64,000 bases of DNA. Origin: an uncultured Lachnospiraceae bacterium. GTDB taxonomy: Bacteria > Bacillota > Clostridia > Lachnospirales > Lachnospiraceae. Location: positions 62,001-126,000 of the forward strand of contig CAJUAO010000008.1 in NCBI GenBank assembly GCA_910584685.1, given 5' to 3'. The translations under genes and the position numbers were made by a program. This document shows, one piece after another, positions 60,034 through 64,000 of this stretch. Positions within the stretch are counted from its first letter, which is position 1. Every line of letters begins with the position of its first letter. The notes beneath the pieces were generated by a model. The model did no database searches, had not been told where the DNA came from, and saw nothing but the letters and a program-made list of their open reading frames with translations.

Positions 60034-61713
60034 ATGAAAAAAGGACAGGAATATATTGGCATAATAGAAGAATATGAATTTCCAAATAAGGGAGTTATTT
60101 TACATAGTGAGGAGGCTGGTATTACTAAAGTAGTGGTAAAAGACACTCTTCCAGGACAGACTGTTCGTTTTGTAATTTCAAAAAAACGCTCAGGAAAATG
60201 TGAGGGAAGGCTATTAGAGGTGCTTGAAAACTCACCCCTTCAGGACAGAGCGCCTTTTTGTGAAAGCTATATTGAGTGCGGTGGCTGTACATATCAGAAA
60301 ATATCTTATGATAACCAGCTTAAGCTTAAGGGAGATATGGTAAAGTCTATTATGGATAAGGCTGTGAGGGATGATTATGTTTTTGAGGGAATACTGGGAA
60401 GTCCTATTGAATGGGGCTATAGGAATAAAATGGAATTTTCTTTTGGAGATGAATTTAAGGATGGACCTTTAGCGCTGGGGCTTCATAAAAAAGGAAGCTT
60501 TTATGATATAGTCACAGTCTCATCATGCCGTATAGTAAATGGTGACTATAATGTGATACTTATGGAAGTATTGGACTTTTTTAAGAAGCTTGGAATTTCT
60601 TTCTATCATAAGTTGAAGCACACCGGATATTTAAGGCATCTTGTAATAAGACGAGCCATAAAAACAGGCGAGATACTTATAAATATAGTAACGACAGGAA
60701 GTTTTAACAATCAGCCTGAATGTGAAAAATACAGAGAGGATGTGATATTTGAGGAATTGAAGGAAAGAATACTTAAGTTGAATTTGTACGGCACTGTGAC
60801 AGGTATTATACATACCGTAAATGACAGCTTAGGAGATGTGGTGCAAAGCGACAGAACGGAGGTTATATACGGGAGAGAGTATATTGTTGAAAGGCTGTTA
60901 GGCTTGGAATTTAAAATATCTGCATTTTCATTTTTTCAGACAAATACTCTTGGAGCTGAGGTGCTGTATCAAAAGGCGAGAGAGTATGTAGGAGAAACAA
61001 AGGATAAGGTTGTATTTGATTTGTATAGCGGTACGGGAACTATAGCCCAGGTGATTGCGCCTGTAGCTAAAAAGGTTATTGGTGTGGAAATTGTGGAGGA
61101 GGCGGTTGAGGCTGCGAGAGAGAATAGTTTGAGAAACGGGTTGAGTAACTGTTTCTTTATAGCGGGGGATGTTTTGAAGGCGGTGGATGATATAGAGGAG
61201 AAGCCGGATATTATTGTATTGGACCCTCCGAGAGACGGAATACATCCTAAGGCGCTGGAGAAAATTATTGATTATGGGGTGGAGAAGCTGGTGTATATTT
61301 CATGTAAGCCAACGAGTCTGGCTAGGGATTTGGAGAGATTGCAGGATAGGGGGTATAGGGTTGATAGGGGGTGTGCGGTGGATATGTTTCCGCAGACGGG
61401 GCATGTTGAGACGGTTGTACTTTTGTCCAAACTTAGACCTGATGACTATGTGGAAGTGGATTTAGAGCTGGATGAATTGGATTTGACATCAGCAGAGAAG
61501 AAGGCTACTTATCAGAAGATTAAAGATTATGTTTTGGATAAGTATGGGGTAAAGGTGCATACTTCTTATATTGCTCAGGTTAAAAGAAGTTATGGTTTGG
61601 AGATGAGGAAAAATTATAACAAATCAAAGAAGGTTAATCCCAAAGTTAAGTTGTGTACAGAGGAAAAGGAGAGGTATATTACAGAAGCATTAAAGTATTT
61701 TGATATAATTTAA
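60034..61713 (+). CDS. rlmD: 23S rRNA (uracil-5-)-methyltransferase RlmD-like
   Basis: About 559 aa. A TRAM domain (about 1-60) is followed by an iron-sulfur cluster motif CESYIECGGC, then the SAM domain with DLYSGTGTIAQVIAPVAKKVIGVE, DPPRDGIHPKALEKI and the catalytic Cys in YISCKPTSLARDL. After ETVVLLSKL, where most RlmD/RumA proteins end, about 90 more residues (basic, helical) follow. ATG at 60034 with GAGGT upstream; a further in-frame ATG at 60010 lacks a site. Close paralogues (RlmCD, TrmA-type) cannot be ruled out. Confidence 0.88.
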   Translation: MKKGQEYIGIIEEYEFPNKGVILHSEEAGITKVVVKDTLPGQTVRFVISKKRSGKCEGRLLEVLENSPLQDRAPFCESYIECGGCTYQKISYDNQLKLKGDMVKSIMDKAVRDDYVFEGILGSPIEWGYRNKMEFSFGDEFKDGPLALGLHKKGSFYDIVTVSSCRIVNGDYNVILMEVLDFFKKLGISFYHKLKHTGYLRHLVIRRAIKTGEILINIVTTGSFNNQPECEKYREDVIFEELKERILKLNLYGTVTGIIHTVNDSLGDVVQSDRTEVIYGREYIVERLLGLEFKISAFSFFQTNTLGAEVLYQKAREYVGETKDKVVFDLYSGTGTIAQVIAPVAKKVIGVEIVEEAVEAARENSLRNGLSNCFFIAGDVLKAVDDIEEKPDIIVLDPPRDGIHPKALEKIIDYGVEKLVYISCKPTSLARDLERLQDRGYRVDRGCAVDMFPQTGHVETVVLLSKLRPDDYVEVDLELDELDLTSAEKKATYQKIKDYVLDKYGVKVHTSYIAQVKRSYGLEMRKNYNKSKKVNPKVKLCTEEKERYITEALKYFDII

Positions 61714-61730
61714 GAGAGGATACAAAATTA

Positions 61731-63566
61731 ATGAAAATATTAATGATTGGAAATGGATTTGACATAGAACATGGATTAGCAACAAGGTATGTGGATTTTT
61801 TATCTTTTGTGAGTGAGTTCCAAAAAATATATAAAGAATTAGAAAAACATTCCATTAAAGTAAAAGACATTGACAGTGTGTATTTTAAATCTCTTTTTAG
61901 TGATAATGAAAGTCTTATAGTAGATGCATTAGTTAAACTGACATTTGAAAATTTGTGGATAAAATATTTTCAAATAGTACATAAAATGCATTTGAAAAAT
62001 AAAGAAAACTGGATTGATTTTGAGAGTGAAATATCAGAGGTAATAAAGATATTAGACTCTGCAATAAAATTCTATGGAAGCGAAGAAAAAGAAGATTCCT
62101 CAAATAGTGTATTACCAAAATACATGATAAATAGACTTAAGTGGGTTATGGGGGAAGATAAAATATTAGAAAGAAATAATATAAGAAAGTGTATTACAAA
62201 ACTTTTATATGATTTGGAAAGATTGATTTGTGCTTTAGAAATCTATATTTGGGATTATATAGATTTTACAAGATATTATGGAACTAATATTGAATACTAT
62301 AATCCTGATATTAATGAAATATTGCCTGATGCAGTTTTGAGTTTTAATTATTCTGATACATATAGAAGAGTATATGGATATAAAAGAAAGAATATAGAGT
62401 ATGATTTTATTCATGGAAAAGCTAAAAATAACTTATGTCATCCACTTAATATTGATGATTTGCTTGAAAAAAGTAATTTGGTGTTAGGCATTGATGATTA
62501 TTTATCAAATGATAGTAAAGAGATAGATTTTATTGCGTTTAAGAAGTATTACCAAAGAATATATAAGCGGACAGGAAATCAATATAAAAAGTGGTTAAAA
62601 CAAATTCATGAAAAAAGAGAAGAAAGTTTGTTATATATATTTGGTCATTCGTTAGACGAAACAGATGGTGATATACTTAGAGATTTAATTAATGATGATA
62701 AGATACAAACAATAATCTTTTATAAAAATAAAAAAGTATTAGGTCAGCAAATAGCTAATCTTGTAAAAGTATTGAGTAGAGATAAGGTTATTGAAAAGGT
62801 ATATGGGCAAAATCCAAGCATTAAATTTATTCAGCAAAAAGAACAGCAAAAAATAGAGGGGAGTTCTTTTGAAATTGTTGCGGATATATCAAGATTGGAA
62901 CAAATATATAAATTTAATGGCAATGATGCACAAGATATATTAGTTAAGATAAAAAGAAAAATTGGTGACAAGCAATTGCGGTATTTTTATTCGCAAAGAG
63001 ATGTTATATCTCTTTACGATGTGCTTCAGAGAATAGGTTTATCAAAACAATATAGAAATCAATTATTGAACATAGCATATGAGTTGATGCCATCTGGAAT
63101 ATTAAAGAAAGCTGTACAATATTCATATGAAAATTGGGAACATATTGAGTATGATAATTCACGAGGGTGTGATTATTATACAATGAGCTTTATTGATTCA
63201 ATTAATAAGTATAATAAGAAAAATTTTGTGAGAGAAGGAGAATATCTTGAAACATTTTATGAAGGATTTGAGGAAATAAAGAGGAGTGTTCTCAATAGAA
63301 AGAATATAGATAAAGATAATTTTATAGAAATAATTAATCATATCTTTTATATGTTTCATGATCCAAGTATCAATATTGAAGAACTATGGGAGGTATTAGT
63401 TAAAGTAGCAATTGGACCTGCAAGAGAAATTGCAAAAGATACACTTAAAGAATTAATTGAAGAGTCAGATAACGAACTAGATATTATAAGATATCACCAT
63501 TTGAATTCTGAGATTGAAATAAATGAATATTTTGCTATGCAACGAAGTTTAAATGAAGAAGATTAA
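61731..63566 (+). CDS. AbiH family anti-phage protein with C-terminal extension
   Basis: 611 aa. AbiH landmarks: IGNGFDIEHGLATRYVDFL (about 5-24), VLSFNYSDTYRRVY and LYIFGHSLDETDGDILRDL (about 300-318). AbiH proteins of about 350-400 aa give abortive infection resistance to phage; the mechanism is unknown. Here about 230 extra residues (after about 380) form a helical domain of unknown type. Codon use is clearly more AT-rich (ATA, TTA, AAT, AAA) than in rlmD, 17 bases upstream, pointing to horizontal transfer. Confidence 0.85.
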   Translation: MKILMIGNGFDIEHGLATRYVDFLSFVSEFQKIYKELEKHSIKVKDIDSVYFKSLFSDNESLIVDALVKLTFENLWIKYFQIVHKMHLKNKENWIDFESEISEVIKILDSAIKFYGSEEKEDSSNSVLPKYMINRLKWVMGEDKILERNNIRKCITKLLYDLERLICALEIYIWDYIDFTRYYGTNIEYYNPDINEILPDAVLSFNYSDTYRRVYGYKRKNIEYDFIHGKAKNNLCHPLNIDDLLEKSNLVLGIDDYLSNDSKEIDFIAFKKYYQRIYKRTGNQYKKWLKQIHEKREESLLYIFGHSLDETDGDILRDLINDDKIQTIIFYKNKKVLGQQIANLVKVLSRDKVIEKVYGQNPSIKFIQQKEQQKIEGSSFEIVADISRLEQIYKFNGNDAQDILVKIKRKIGDKQLRYFYSQRDVISLYDVLQRIGLSKQYRNQLLNIAYELMPSGILKKAVQYSYENWEHIEYDNSRGCDYYTMSFIDSINKYNKKNFVREGEYLETFYEGFEEIKRSVLNRKNIDKDNFIEIINHIFYMFHDPSINIEELWEVLVKVAIGPAREIAKDTLKELIEESDNELDIIRYHHLNSEIEINEYFAMQRSLNEED

Positions 63567-63758
63567 AGGTGTACATAATAAATTTGATGAGTTCTTATAT
63601 TTATATGTAAGACTATTATTTATGGATAAAAATGTAAGTGTAGAGTATTATTGAATGAAAAAGACTAATACCTATAAGATAATAATAAATCTGGTTTTTC
63701 AACAAGGAATTAGTTTTGAGAATTGATATTAAAATGATATGTATAATTTTTAAACATG
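63567..63758 (+). other. Gene-free AT-rich stretch after the abiH-like gene
   Basis: About 190 bases without a convincing open frame. It leads into a bidirectional hairpin. Confidence 0.6.
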
Positions 63759-63801
63759 ATGACATTATGTAGCTAAGAGCTGTTTAGTTACATAATGTCA
63801 T
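63759..63801. terminator. Hairpin between convergent genes
   Basis: ATGACATTATGTA (63759-63771) pairs with TACATAATGTCAT (63789-63801); inner bases GCTAA/TTTAG extend partly. T-richness is modest on either side, so termination is likely but not certain. Confidence 0.65.
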
Positions 63802-63816
63802 ATGTATATTAGAGCT

Positions 63817-64000
63817 TTACAACAAATCCTGCTCAAAATCAGTCCATTGAAATTGAGTTTCCGCATCATACTCTTGATTGCTGATAAGCAATTCTGTATC
63901 TTCTTTCAGATGGACTTTTTGAAAATAGAAGCCTTTATCCATAAAATAAACCCCTAATTTTATCTTCATTATCTTTAATTTATCTTCAGTAGATTTTATA
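63817..64000 (-). CDS. C-terminal part of an unidentified gene (runs off window end)
   Basis: The minus strand is open from the window end (first full codon at 63999) to TAA at 63817-63819, about 60 codons: I-K-S-T-E-D-K-L-K...then an acidic C-terminus FQWTDFEQDLL. No start is seen inside. The composition resembles a real protein end, and a bidirectional hairpin follows the stop. Family not recognised. It could be a second defence-locus gene beside the AbiH gene. Confidence 0.45.
   Translation of the reverse strand, partial: IKSTEDKLKIMKIKLGVYFMDKGFYFQKVHLKEDTELLISNQEYDAETQFQWTDFEQDLL

Noticed and set aside
1..64000. CRISPR array, rRNA operon, insertion sequence or prophage
   Set aside because: No direct-repeat/spacer array, rRNA sequence, transposase or phage structural gene was found on either strand.

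Overview
The window is about 64 kb of low-GC Firmicute chromosome. Gene content (sporulation-type cell-wall amidase, Lsa-type ABC-F, class II GalT, YerC/TrpR-like regulator, DUF1836, Lachnospiraceae-style surface proteins), GGAGG-type ribosome sites and AT-rich intergenic DNA fit a gut anaerobe of the Lachnospiraceae or a close clostridial relative. The species is not identifiable from this sequence alone. There is no rRNA, CRISPR array, insertion sequence or prophage. Two tRNA genes (Val, Met) sit near 23 kb.

Layout. 0-1 kb: end of era and recO. 1.5-3.3 kb: an Lsa-family ABC-F resistance gene behind a transcription attenuator that carries a three-codon upstream ORF. 3.4-8.4 kb: a four-gene Gld-like ABC export operon. 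8.5-16.7 kb: small lipoprotein, lgt, amidase, DUF3737 beta-helix protein, P-loop kinase-like protein, argS, small membrane protein, beta-CASP nuclease. 17-23 kb: two AT-rich secreted or membrane proteins, an NdpA-like protein, CPBP protease, GT2 glycosyltransferase and the tRNAs. 23.7-28.8 kb: TetR regulator, MMPL transporter and heptad-repeat lipoprotein. 29-31.8 kb: a beta-helix surface protein. 31.9-37.7 kb: ispF, DUF2156, GNAT, then the overlapping set cysE-cysS-mrnC-rlmB. 37.8-42.4 kb: galT, GH43, AraC, cysK. 43.5-53.5 kb: hslO, methyltransferase, cold-shock protein, HAD phosphatase, YerC, DUF1836, pspA plus an SPFH/zinc-ribbon partner, and a UvrD/PcrA helicase. 54-58.2 kb: a decayed surface-protein gene and a divergent decayed MerR gene. 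58.4-64 kb: small membrane protein, 2H phosphoesterase, SMI1-like protein, rlmD, an AbiH-family anti-phage protein, and the end of an unidentified gene.

The most unusual feature is a family of four elements of about 305-330 bp that fold into near-perfect giant hairpins (1114-1440, 23274-23577, 42498-42805, 43111-43439). In three copies the two outer arms match over 74-85 bp with 0-2 mismatches, although arm sequence differs strongly between copies. The core is conserved and its helices show compensatory changes. All copies lie between convergently transcribed genes. This points either to a structured RNA/DNA element under selection for pairing or to a mobile palindrome whose arms are kept identical by templated correction. 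Other notable signals are the ABC-F attenuator, a duplicated leader motif with mutually exclusive pairings (upstream of the NdpA-like gene and of a small acidic membrane protein), and the paired lesions in the 54-58 kb surface-protein/MerR locus.
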